This document shows positions 12,301-23,393 of a stretch of DNA of 60,000 nt, piece after piece; the stretch's first letter is position 1; every line of letters begins with the position of its first letter. Under the pieces are notes generated by a model. That model worked only from the letters and a program-made list of their open reading frames with translations. It made no database searches and had not been told where the DNA came from. Position numbers and translations under genes: made by a program. Origin of the DNA: Nymphaea colorata (taxonomy: Eukaryota; Streptophyta; Magnoliopsida; Nymphaeales; Nymphaeaceae); NCBI RefSeq assembly GCF_008831285.2, contig NC_045140.1, positions 4,259,528-4,319,527 on the forward strand. Reading direction: 5' to 3'.

Positions 12301-15300
12301 GTATATGCCCTCATACGTGCTATGCATGTGCTTCTGCATGTGTTCATATAAGTATGTGCACATATGCATACTTGTATGCATGCCAAAATACTGTACCAAA
12401 GAATGAATGCAGTAGTCCATCGTCAAGTAGATTTTAACATATATACACGTTGTTAGCTTGGCATGGCCTTTTCACCAAAGAACTCAGATTTCAAGAAAAT
12501 TTCCATTTTAGTTAGACTTGGTGCAATTGCATGTTTTCTGGATTTAGAGAATCTTCTCTATCTTCTACCGATAGGTACAGATGTTGCATTTTTTTCAGAA
12601 ACACATTTTTTCTGGAAGAAATCTGAAACAAATTCAACGACTTATTGTTGCATTCTGTACACATTTATTCTGTTTTCTCTTTTCGATGTTAATATCATGG
12701 ATTTTTATCATCATTAAACCATTATTTTTATCATTTAATCTAGTTTCTTTGTGTCCTTTGATTAGTTGCTCACTTTTTTTTTAACCCAACTTTTATGAAT
12801 TTTCTTTTCATTTTCCAAAACATTGTCAACATCTTCCCGTGAAAAACTCTGAAAAATACTGAAGGAGAACCTCATTTTTAAATATAGCCACAAATGTCGT
12901 TCTCGAGTTTTTATTGGCAAGGTTTTTCTTGGATATTTTCGTTGCTTTTTTCAGAAAAAACGTCCCAAATTTTTTAAAAAATTAAAAAAAATCAAAATAT
13001 TAGGTAAAAATAAAATAATCAGAAACTAATAAGAAGACATAAAGGATATCTTGTTAAAATGATAAACTGATAAATAAAACAGTGAAACAAAAGTTGAAGA
13101 AGATGAAAAAATAAATGAAAAGGAAAAAAATGAACACACAATAAATGCATTTTTAACATTTCTTTTAAACATCAAGTATTTTTCCCTTTTTTTCATTTTT
13201 TATTTTTCGTTAATATCACGATATTTGTGGCTATGTTTTTTAAAAAAAAAGAATCATATTTGTGGCTATGCTTCTAGCCTTCTATCTAGTCGTGAATGTA
13301 ACATAGGAACCGTATCTAATTTGCATGATTCAATTACTTAATTCTTTAGGTAGCATTTAGGTAACACCTTGAAAAAATCATTTTTGTCAACACCTGATTT
13401 TGTAAAAACTATTATTTTAAAGAGTTTCTGAGAAAGTACTTTATATGTTTGGATGGGCATGATAAAACCAGGTTTTGAGTGAATAAGCTGCTGAAAACGC
13501 CTTTTCCAATGTGCCCAAACATGCCCAAAATGTTGTTCTGGAGGCAAAAAGGTGTTTTTCCTCTGTTGAAATAAGAATGTTTATGGAAAAACCAAGGAAA
13601 GTTCATTAGGATGATGCTTTGATGGTGGTTAAATATCTGAAATCGTCGCCTGGCAAAGGCCTTTTGTTCACAAAAGGCAAGACTCTGGAAGTGGAAGCCT
13701 ATAGTGATGCTGACTATGCTGGCTCAATCGAGGACAGAAAATCTACCACAGGATTTTGTGTATTTGTGGGAGGCAACCTCATATCATGGAGAAGTAAAAA
13801 GCAAGGCGTGGTGTCAAGATCTAGTGCAGAATCTGAATACAGAGCTATGGCTCAAACTACAACAGAAATGACTTGGGCTAGATCCATGCTATCTAGCCTA
13901 AGTGTATCGATTCCACTTCCCATGAAGATGTATTGTGACAATCGTGCAGCCACATACATTGCTAATAATCCAGTTTTCCATGAGAGAACTTAACATATTG
14001 AGGTTGACTGTCATTTCATTCGGGATCTCGTTCAAGGAGGAACCATTGCCACTATTCATGTCTCTTCAGAAGACCAAGCTGCAGATGTCTTCACCAAAGC
14101 TCTCCCTATTGGTCATTTCTCTAAATGTTGTGACAAGCTGAGCATGTTTAATATGTATGCTCCAGCTTGAGGGGGAGTGTTGAAATAAGAATGTTTATGT
14201 TTCTAGGTGGCTCCTTGTAATATTAAAGAGTTATAAGACCTCTTTAATATTTTCTTTATTTTAGATTAATGTAATCTGTAAATCTTCTTTCTACCCTAAT
14301 CTCTTTATAATAGAGATTAGGGTTAGAGAATAATCTAAGTTCTTTTCTTCTCAACTCTCACGTCTTCAACCCTCTCTCTCTCTCTCCACGTTTCAAGGCT
14401 GCAACATCCTCCAATACCATCATTTTTGGGCATGAATCCAGGCATGCCATTATTCAACTTAATAGTGGCATGATCTTCAGATGCTAAGGTCTCAAAACAT
14501 TACTGAATTCCCTGAACAAACACAGACTAAACAGCAGAACAACCAAGTAGAGACAATATATTATGATTTATTGAGCCTTACAACTAAAAATCCAAAAAAC
14601 ATTTTTGTGAAGCACCTTTGCAGAGAATTTGACAGACTGGCTTTTGGTTGCTTCTTCAGACTGCAAACAACCATCTCAAGTCAATGACAGACAATGATGT
14701 TTATCTTGGGGACAAAAAAGAAACATAGTTTCAAGCTTTCATGACTAAAAAACAGATAAAGAACACATGCATGCCACCATATGCCAGTCGTAGGTCAAAG
14801 GACAATATCCTTCTAAAGATGTTTCACTTACATAGTCCACACAATCCATGGATGGAATACACAAATATGTCAACTAAATGAATGGATGAAAAAAACAAAT
14901 GTGCAACATATGGAAGACAAAACACAAATTCAGAACATCATTGAAAATGATAAAACCACCTCCGATGAATGTAACTGATCCTGGATACAGGTTTATCTCA
15001 TCCACTGTATCATATTGAAAACAATACCTAACAAAATAGAACATATGTTTAACACATAAAACATCACAAGTTCGTAAAAACTCATAGGATGCAATAAAGA
15101 TAAGCGGCATCCATTTTGTAGAATTGTGCACAGATATGTTTGCTACACAACTACATCACAAGGCATGAACGAAGAGCATGTGTGGAATCGTGTGAACTTA
15201 CATAGTGTTCGCACAAAATTCATACCAAGTAAGCATTAATAGGCGAAGATGACTATGAACCTGTGTCACATAGCAGGCGCACAGGCAAGAAGCAGTTTAA

Positions 15301-18300
15301 AAAAAAATCTCACACACTCCCACTCACATGCACATAGAAACATAAATCCACAGCCACAACTACAGGACACACAATGCATAGACCAACATAGCATGTAGAG
15401 ATTCTAAAATATGAGCAAACTGATGTTATTTAGAGAAAAAACGTCATTGAGGTGAGGCAAAGCAAACTGTAAGGCTTGAAGTATTGTAGCATAAGCTTCA
15501 AAAGTTCACCAAATAAAATATATTGTATAATGGAAAACATGAAACTAAAAGTTCATAAATCCAATAAGCATATAACTTGATGTATGTACAAGCTGTATCA
15601 AAATCTACCCTGGAAAAACTCTCCGGGTAAAATATGGGTTTTACATTTGTAAATTTCTCAGTATAAAAATTTACCCCGTGAACATGCCACAGGATAAAAT
15701 TGGGTTAACATCTTGAGGCAAATCTCTTGAGAAGCCTCTAGAGGTCTGTCGTACGTTGCCGACAAACTCTGTAATATAAAGCAATACAGACAAGGTCAAC
15801 CAAACTTATGACAAACTAGAGTTGTCTGCAAACAGCACAAAAAAGGTTCTGCATATGTACATATCACATGCACACATTAATGCATAACAAACAGTTTGTT
15901 CTCATTGCATAGCAACTGGAAAAAGTTAAAAAGTAGACCACACATGCACACACATGCACTTGCATATGCATGCCCTCCAGCCCGTACACACACAAACACA
16001 CATGTATATACAGTTTGACTTTGAATATCTGAATTCAAAAAAAAAAAAACCTCAATTCAATGAGAATCTTGTTGCATTATGGTGGGACAGGACAGACTTA
16101 ATCCGTTTGTCGAGTATGCTGAACTCATAAAATTCTTTGATCGTCTGCCTCCAATATTTCATTAAAAAAATTAGATAACAAACACAAACTTAACAAACAT
16201 AAACTCATAAGTACTTGTTTCAGATATTGAAGAACAATCAAATAGAGAGAGACAAAGAGAGAGCTGCCAGGTGAAAGTTTCTTTAAAATCTCTGGTGAGT
16301 GGTGGTAGTAGCTGCTGCCTGCTAAAAGTTAGGAAGCTCTGAAATCCAGGAGAAGAAGAAGACATCGGATACTAGGTTTTCTTTTCTCATTTTTTCTGCA
16401 ATATTTTTAACATTAAAATCATTGGCCTCAACTTGTAACTTCATTTGCACTTGTGCACCACCTCCTCCTACCTGATGTGCACTGTGCACATTGCCTCAAC
16501 GCACACGTTTTATGCCATAAAGTGTACATTTCATACTCTTCTGCCTCATCAGTAGCCCTTTAGTGCCTTTTATATGCTTTGAACAATAATCGTACACTTC
16601 ACACTCTGAAGCAAGTAACACTGGCACGGAAATATTAGCATCAACATGCACCAGCACAAACTGTCTGATCCATGTGATCTGATGGCTCAGAAACAAACAT
16701 ACGTAGAGTAGCTTTTTGAAAAATACAATGGTCGTTAAATTGTTAAGCAGGCAGCCATCTAGACATGTGCCCATATATGAGCCATCTCATCAAATATTGA
16801 TCAGACAGCTCATAGTGCTTACATTTCACAAATAAATGAAACGTTAATTAACATTCTATAGAAAAGTTGAGAATTGAAAGGCTTAACAAGAAAGGGACAA
16901 CACAAAAACCGAAATAACAATAAATGCCTTATAATCTCTAAAAAAGACAAAAAACTGAACTTGGTCAAATTTAATTGAGTCCAAAGACTAGTAGTCTAGT
17001 CAACAGAAGGTATATGGTTCATTAATTGCATCTCACAGGGCTTTGACTATTTCTGAGCCATGTCCATATCCTGAAACATCAGTATGCTTGTAGGTGCCTT
17101 TTAGACATGTCCTTTAGCAACAATTTGTGTCAAAACTTCAGTGTGGACAGTTAAAGTTTGCAAAAGAACAAGAAAAAAAGTAATGCAGCGTAGAAATGGA
17201 TACTGTGTGGCAGCAGTACTCAAGAACAAACAATTTGCCAAGGCCATATAGGAAATAAATTTAATAGGAGTACAATTGCCAGAGATAGCACAAAAATGGT
17301 TATCATTGGAGGATTTTATACCTCTAACAATTGCCACCAGATCAGACAGGTTGACCAAGCACAATTAACCAAAAGGCAGTACATAAACAAAAAGGTTAAC
17401 AGTGACTCATATTTTTTGTCTCAAGTGAATAACACTAAAGATCAGTTCAGATTGCTTAAACATTAGTTTAAGAATACCAACATAACCATTAGCTTTCACA
17501 ATTATGTCATCATAACAAAACAGAAAATTTTAGGATGTATCCATCTACGGACCTGTTGGGGTGATTGTTGACCAGATGTCTTGACTGATATGTTATCAGC
17601 CAGTGGCATAGCCCTGCCCTTTTTATAAGCAGGTTCATTATCATTATCCACTAAAGGCAAAGGGGATGCTGGTGCATTATCGTCCGATTCTGGGCTGGTC
17701 GATATCAACTCAACGAAATTCTCCACTATCTGCTTCAGATAAAAATCCACCACAGTGAATAATTTGTCATGGAATATGCCAAGTCTTAAATGTACAAGGT
17801 CGGAAATAAAGGCTGTCAAAGTTTCCAATCAGTGCCATATGCGTACACATTGTACACAAACAGACATAAGCTCATGCACAATATGCATCCACGCATCTCA
17901 TGAGATACATTCATTCTATTACAAAAAGTAGTCCAATTTAGAATTGTCTTTTGTATACCATTCACAGATAAATAAAATGCAAATTTACAAAACGTTTAGG
18001 TATTTTCAAAGTGATAGTTTGGATAAAGCAAAGAAGCAAGTGAGAAGTTGTGATAGTAGCAGGGTAAAAGTAGTGATGATGGCAGCAGCAACAGCAGCAG
18101 CACAGTGGTCGTGATCCTATGGCGGCAATGATGGCATGAGCGATCAAGTTCAAGTTCTGGCCATGATGGTCATGGCAGCAGTAGTAAGGAAGTGGTGGTG
18201 GCAACTAGCAAGGAAGTGATAAGCTGGTAAAACTTAGAGAACATAAAAAACCAGTTTAGATATTCATAAATATTATAAAACCTCGCAATCAGGGGGAAAT

Positions 18301-18979
18301 ACGAAGCTTGTGAAAATTGTACGCTAAACTTGTCACCAAAATGTTTGAAACATCGCACAAGTTATAATACAGTTAAAATTCTTCAGAAATTATATAACAA
18401 ACCATAGCCACAAATATCGTTCTCATGTTTTTATCGGCGAGGATTTTCTAGGCTATTTATCGGCAAAGTTGTTTTCTTGGGAAAATCTCGGAGTTTCTTA
18501 AAAAGATAAAAAAAAATCAAAATGTTAGGTAAAAATACAAGAAAAGAAAAACTAATAAGTATTGTATTGCACTTAGGAGGTCATGTTAAATACCTAAAAC
18601 AAGAGAAATAAAACAATGAAATAAAAATTGAAAAAATAGAAACAGAAAATGAAGTACAAAATCACGAAAAAAAAAGCGTTAATATCGCAATAAGTCCATT
18701 TTTAAAGATTTTTTCAATATATCACGATATTTTCCCATTTTTATCATTTTCCTTATTTATTTCGTTAATAACACAATATTTTCGAAAATATCGACATATT
18801 TGTGGCTATGCAACAAACTCCGAAACTTCTCAATTCAAGCGCAGAAATCACAAAATAAACAATTAGGAGAACAAAACATCAAATGTATGAAAACCAAGAA
18901 GAGTAAGCAACTGAAGACATCACAACTAACAAAAGCTATTCAATCATCCTAACGAATGAGAAGACAAATGAACTGGTCA

Positions 18980-19019
<40 letters not shown>

Positions 19020-20355
19020 ATATATATATATATATGGGCACATGTGATCATTGAACCATGCCCTCCCCTCTTTTTCCTCTCCTGTCCCCTCACGTCAACC
19101 ACACTCGTTGGACTGTAGGTTTAGCATCCGAAATGGCAATGAACCAAGAGATAGGGGAATTATTAGGCCACATTGGTTGCTCACCATTTTCAAGTTGGTC
19201 AGTATTTGATTTTGCACGTCTCATTCCCCAATATGAGATATGTGGATATAGAAGCCTTAAGATTGACAAAAGAGAGGAAGATTAGCATGAAACTAAAATT
19301 GAAGGCTCTCGTCGCCCACATTCGTCGAGGGGCAAATCGGTAATCAGAAGATAGTTTTTGTGTTTTTTCTTTTCATTTTTTCGTATTCTTCCGCGGCGAG
19401 CGGGAGGGCTTTGCTGCATGTTTCGACCGCGATGCGCATAAGTGAATTGTCTTCGCATCTCCTAGCGGGTGCGATCATTCCAGCAGTAACGCACCGGATC
19501 CCATCAGAACTCCAAAGTTAAGCGTGCTTGGGCGAGAGTATCATTGCCATTTCCTCTCCTGTCCCCTCACGTCAGCCACACTCCTTGGACTATAGGTTTA
19601 GCATCCGAAATGGCAATGAACCAAGAGATAGGGGAATTATTAGGCCACATTGGTTGCTCACCATTTTCAAGTTGGTCAGTATTTGATTTTGCACGTCTCA
19701 TTCCCCAATATGAGATATGTGGATATAGAAGCCTTCAGATTGACAAAAGAGAGGAAGATTAGCATGAAACTAAAATTGAAGGCTCTCACTTCTCGGTTCT
19801 TCCATCATCCAACAGCATTTCATTGGATGAGTTTGTGTCATCATGACCTCATTGATCTTGTCAAACCAAAATATACCAAATGAAAGGAACTATTTCATAC
19901 GAGTTATCAAACATTTCAAGATGATCAGATTCTTTAAAAATTAAGAGATCAACATATCAGCATACCCTTAGACTCTCTAGACAATAAAAAATAATTGACA
20001 AAGGCTAGCTGAACTTAACATTACATGAGAAAATGATTGATGTAGTTACCTCTTCCACTTCTTTGTTCAAGACAAAGACACATTCTTGAAGAACTGTCTT
20101 TAACATCTCCTTATCAAAATCAGACAAGTTTTCTCCCAATTCAGAAGACAACACATCAGAGTCATAATCAGCATCAGTTTCCACACTTTGATTAACATAT
20201 CCTTCAACGTCACTGAATTCAACTGCACCAGGAGAAATTTCAGCACGTGGCTGGCAATGTCCAGAAGGAAGGAGAAGTGAGGGTTCATTCGGCACAAACA
20301 GATCCTGAATTCTTTGCTTGTAGTAGCCAATAAAATCTGGTCCTGCTTCGTTCAT
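9258..20355 (-). CDS. NET-domain (bromodomain extra-terminal) protein, seven coding exons
   Basis: I assembled this gene by eye from GT-AG exons at 20050-20355, 19790-19856, 17553-17812, 14616-14660, 11986-12044, 9394-9544 and 9258-9323. They total 954 nt (317 residues) with compatible phases throughout. The start ATG at 20355 follows an in-frame TGA within its own exon. Residues 1-102 are acidic, with an N-terminal PDFIGYY motif and a LSDFDKEMLK helix. About 227-246 form a helix with LKHMELQLDEFLD. About 247-315 match a NET fold: an MTHVEKVKLRGLIEELP helix, LDRVVEIL, an EKIHIEL strand, then VTLWRLYYY. NET domains bind short basic peptides in chromatin regulators, and a nuclear role is inferred. 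No bromodomain is visible. The introns are 0.07-5 kb and hold most of the local transposons. The second exon is the least certain. Confidence 0.75.
9394..9544 (-). CDS. NET gene exon encoding most of the NET domain
   Basis: Acceptor 'cctaacag|G' completes the split Arg codon. The donor 'GGCGAG|gtaatt' ends in phase 0. Reading through the donor would stop at 9361-9363 and lose the last NET helix, so splicing to 9323 is preferred. Helix motifs LRGLIEELP and LDRVVEIL are visible. Confidence 0.8.
11432..11457. repeat. (TA)n microsatellite
   Basis: A short pure TA tract in the last long intron of the NET gene. Confidence 0.8.
11986..12044 (-). CDS. NET gene 59-nt exon
   Basis: Acceptor 'tctttcag|CTG', donor 'AAAGCAG|gtagag'. 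It encodes LKHMELQLDEFLDVLVSK plus a split Arg codon, the helix just ahead of the NET domain. Confidence 0.75.
12883..13236. mobile_element. AT-rich MITE-like element, family copy 1
   Basis: The ends are inverted: TAGCCACAAATGTCGTTCTC at the left and ATATTTGTGGCTAT at the right. The body is A-rich then T-rich, with phrases such as TCAAAATATTAGGTAAAAAT. The same element recurs at 18403-18810 and 21855-22255, always in introns of the minus-strand gene. No coding capacity, so non-autonomous. Confidence 0.65.
13564..14406 (+). mobile_element. Internally deleted Ty1-copia element with TCCTC target-site duplication
   Basis: TCCTC at 13559-13563 and 14407-14411 flanks an element that begins TGTTGAAATAAGAATG and ends CAACA. 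The 3' LTR is 14178-14406 (229 bp), preceded by the polypurine tract GAGGGGGAG. The 5' LTR is cut to its first 22 bp (13564-13585), which match the 3' LTR start exactly, then joins directly to the end of pol. One deletion therefore removed nearly all of the 5' LTR, the primer site, gag, protease, integrase and reverse transcriptase. It lies in an intron of the NET gene. Confidence 0.85.
13586..14170 (+). pseudogene. Copia pol fragment: RNase H
   Basis: The remnant encodes the copia RNase H module: EAYSDADYAG, DRKSTTGF, SWRSKKQ, SRSSAESEYRA, then MYCDNRAA, and QAADVFTK near the C-terminus. The two acidic motifs and the SESEY-type glutamate are present. In-frame stops lie at 13607-13609 and 13991-13993. 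The frame otherwise stays open to TGA 14168-14170 just before the polypurine tract. It is unable to act alone. Confidence 0.85.
14616..14660 (-). CDS. NET gene 45-nt exon
   Basis: Acceptor 'ttgtttgcag|TCT', donor 'GCAAAG|gtgctt'. It encodes SEEATKSQSVKFSAK in phase 0 at both ends. Confidence 0.65.
15130..17552. other. NET gene intronic DNA
   Basis: Part of the large intron between the exons at 17553 and 14660. I see an A-run, CA-rich tracts around 15900-16010 and no further gene. Open frames here lack family motifs. Confidence 0.45.
17553..17812 (-). CDS. NET gene third coding exon
   Basis: Acceptor 'ctttgacag|CC', donor 'CCCCAACAG|gtccgt', 260 nt. It encodes a hydrophobic helical stretch (LVHLRLGIFHDKLF, VVDFYLKQIVENFVEL) followed by a polar, acidic linker. 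Confidence 0.7.
18403..18810. mobile_element. AT-rich MITE-like element, family copy 2
   Basis: Left end CATAGCCACAAATATCGTTC and right end ATATTTGTGGCTATG are inverted copies. The internal A-rich/T-rich structure matches the element at 12883-13236. An imperfect 'aacaaac' occurs close to both ends and may be a target-site duplication. Confidence 0.65.
18980..19034. repeat. (CT)n(TA)n compound microsatellite
   Basis: About 18 CT units are followed by about 10 TA units, immediately left of the duplicated intron segment. Confidence 0.85.
19065..19787. repeat. Direct duplication of a 240-bp intron segment around a 5S fragment
   Basis: The segment starting 'tttcctctcctgtcccctca' (about 19065-19312) recurs at about 19550-19787 with only a few substitutions. 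The right copy is contiguous with the exon donor at 19790 and is presumably the original intron start. The left copy is separated from it by about 235 bp carrying a truncated 5S rRNA gene. The matching short frames on the plus strand in both copies are a by-product of the recent duplication. Confidence 0.8.
19467..19540 (+). pseudogene. Truncated 5S rRNA gene
   Basis: Seventy-four bases match the 5' part of plant 5S rRNA, starting GGGTGCGATCATTCCAGCA and including CACCGGATCCCATCAGAAC and the A-box region AAGCGTGCTTGGGCGAGAG. It stops at GAGAGTA, so the C box and 3' arm are missing and it cannot be a functional gene. About 150 bp upstream with a GTTTTTTC T-run at about 19355-19380 may be a piece of 5S intergenic spacer, suggesting a fragment of a 5S array. 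Confidence 0.9.
19790..19856 (-). CDS. NET gene second coding exon (tentative)
   Basis: Acceptor 'ggtttgacaag|ATC', donor 'CCGAGAA|gtgaga', 67 nt. I chose it because it is open, accepts phase 0 and delivers the one extra base that the next exon needs. Its peptide (INEVMMTQ...) is not conserved enough for me to verify. Confidence 0.5.
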
Positions 20356-20385
20356 CTTTGTCCCAAGCTAGTAGATCATTCACCT
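20050..20385 (-). CDS. NET gene exon with the start codon
   Basis: The acceptor is 'atatttcag|AGG' and the donor 'GAAGAG|gtaact'. Thirty bases of 5' UTR include an in-frame TGA, which fixes ATG 20355 as the first usable start. It encodes residues 1-102 and ends in phase 0. Confidence 0.75.
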
Positions 20386-21189
20386 CTGAAATATTTTAGG
20401 GAAGAGATAGTCCCACTGTGTTCAGGAATGGGAAAATAAGCACCACCTTTTAATTTATGCTTCTTGTACAACAAATGCATAAGCAATTCAAGTCCAATCA
20501 AATATGAAGTCTTGAAGTCTTGAAGATGTTAAGCCCAATACACGTTCACAAAATTCAGTTGTCACGAAACTTGGACATGACTACTACATATCGAAGGGAT
20601 TAAATGCCACAACAGAAAGCTTCAGTAATTAGTGATGGATACACATTTTCAAGTATCCTTGACACTAACTCAACATGTAAACACTCTTATTCCTTTCATA
20701 TTATATTATATCAGTAATTATATGGAAATTATTTTTCTCTTCCGTGGAAGTAGACTGTCACCGAACCACATAAACTTTTATATTTTAGTGTATGACTGCT
20801 TCAGTCGGCACTCTTTTTTGTGCCAATTATTGGTATACTGATTAAATTCTATTAAACAGAAGCACGGGTGTATTCAGTTTAATAGCAGCAGCTAAAATTT
20901 TCTATAGACACAGAAAGCGAAATAACATTGAATTATTCACAAAATGTGGCATCCCATCAAGAAATTTCCCATATGAAAGATGCATATTGAATTTCAAGAT
21001 GAAACATTAACATGCACGTCAAAGCTGACATAATGAACTAATTTCTTCCTGATTGTGTAATTTAATTTGACACTATTCCACCTAGGGCACATAGACATGT
21101 ATATCGAATCAGGTGGCGGCATGGATACAAGTCATATGCAGGACAACCTTCCAAAAACAATATATGAGCCATGCGAGAGTGTGTGTACC

Positions 21190-21756
<567 letters not shown>

Positions 21757-21854
21757 GATTTGTGGTTTTTTTCATCCGGGTTTGGACAAAGAAATCCTTC
21801 GGCCTCTCACAACACACCACCTGATGCATTGCATTGGACAGTGTACTTAATCCA

Positions 21855-22255
21855 TTGTCACAAATATCGTCCTCTGCTTTTGAACGACGAGATTTTTCTC
21901 AGGTTTTTTCTTTCGGGGGGGATCTTGGAAAAAAGCTTGGAAAACTTTAAAAAATAAAAAAATAGGTATAAATGAAATAAATCAAAAACTAATAGGAACA
22001 TAAATAAAACTATATAAAAGTGATAAAAGGAATGTTTTAATGATGATAAAAATGATGAAAAATATTTTAATTTAAGTTTAAATTTGAATCCATGATAATA
22101 TTAATGCTAAAAAATAGAGAAATGACAAAATCAGGAAAAAATGACAAAAAATGCAATAATAACGCGATAAATATATTTTCCCATTTTTTTCAAAATATCA
22201 TGATTTTTTTTTCATTTTTCTTATTTTTCATGTTAATATTGTGATATCTGTGACA
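21855..22255. mobile_element. AT-rich MITE-like element, family copy 3 (diverged)
   Basis: Left end TGTCACAAATATCGTCCTC and right end GATATCTGTGACA are inverted. The body resembles the copies at 12883 and 18403, including ATGATAAAAATGATGAAAAA-type stretches and the T-rich right half. It is the most diverged of the three. Confidence 0.55.
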
Positions 22256-22329
22256 CTGATTTAATCATACCAGCCAAAATGCATCATATCAAGCGGCCGT
22301 GAATGGATGAAGCACTGGATGGCCAAAAT

Positions 22330-22353
22330 ACATACATACATACATATACATAC

Positions 22354-22392
<39 letters not shown>

Positions 22393-22412
22393 AACACACA
22401 CATATATATATA
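22330..22412. repeat. (CATA)n(CA)n microsatellite
   Basis: Tetranucleotide CATA repeats pass into a CA tract and a short TA tract. Confidence 0.9.
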
Positions 22413-23301
22413 GATTAGATGTTAGATAGCTAACATTTAAAAATTCTTCACTAAAAGAACCCTAAATTGTAGCTAAAGTCAATCAATATAAACCATTGTC
22501 ACACCATATAGTATATACCATTGCTAATGCCAATGTAGTAACTGTTTTTAGCAACAAATTTTACATCGAATCACCCATGTTTGTGTTTCAACATGCTTGC
22601 GTATATCCTTTTTGAAAAAAAAACCTGTTTTATACGTCAAAAATAGGTTAGCCAAAATAAACTTTTTTGAAAAAGATGTCATAACGAAAAACAAATGCAA
22701 AAAAAATGCACTTTTTTGTGCTTTTTGGGCATTTTCTCACATTCTTTATTTCTACATTTTTTTGAATTTTTTGCATATCATTTTTATGATTTATTTTTTA
22801 AAAAACTTTGCTGAGATTTTCCCAAGAATTTCAACTTTGCCATATTATACCCAAAAAAAAATCTTGCCGTTTAAAACCCATATACGATATTTGTAACAAT
22901 GGTATTAAGGGTAGTTTAGTCAAGTGCACACTTAAAATGATCAATTTTGGCCTGGCTCGGCCTAGTGCACCAGACGCATGGTGTTTGAGATGAACCAGCA
23001 CCACGTTGACATGGGTGTGGCAGTTGTTTATACACACCCATGTGGCACAAATCAGATAGTGTGGGTGGCCTGTTCATTCTCAAATCATAAACTTTTCCAA
23101 TTGACAACCACTGCCCTACTGGGCATGAGGCCAGCAGTGGGACATGACGCTTAGCCAGTCTTTCCCAGTGATCAGCCACATCAATAATGAAGGTTACCCA
23201 AGAAGCACTAGCAAAAGCAAAGTGTTAGGGCTTTGCTTGTTGGGTCATTTTTGGTTGTAGTACCTACTCACTCAATTTAAGAAAGGACTTTAAAAAGTTT
23301 G

Positions 23302-23393
<92 letters not shown>

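Noticed and set aside
19194-19265. Minus-strand candidate exon (frame with GMRRAKSNTDQLEN) inside each duplicated block
   Set aside because: It has good splice sites and the right exit phase, but its entry phase does not match the preceding exon. The 67-nt exon at 19790-19856 fits both ends.
19316-19540. Cassandra-type TRIM element (5S sequence in LTRs)
   Set aside because: Only one truncated 5S copy, no paired LTR, primer site or target duplication. The flanking duplicates do not contain 5S.
19058-19762. Paired 75- and 72-codon plus-strand frames that look conserved
   Set aside because: Their similarity comes from a recent intron duplication and no selection is implied. They lie antisense within the NET gene.
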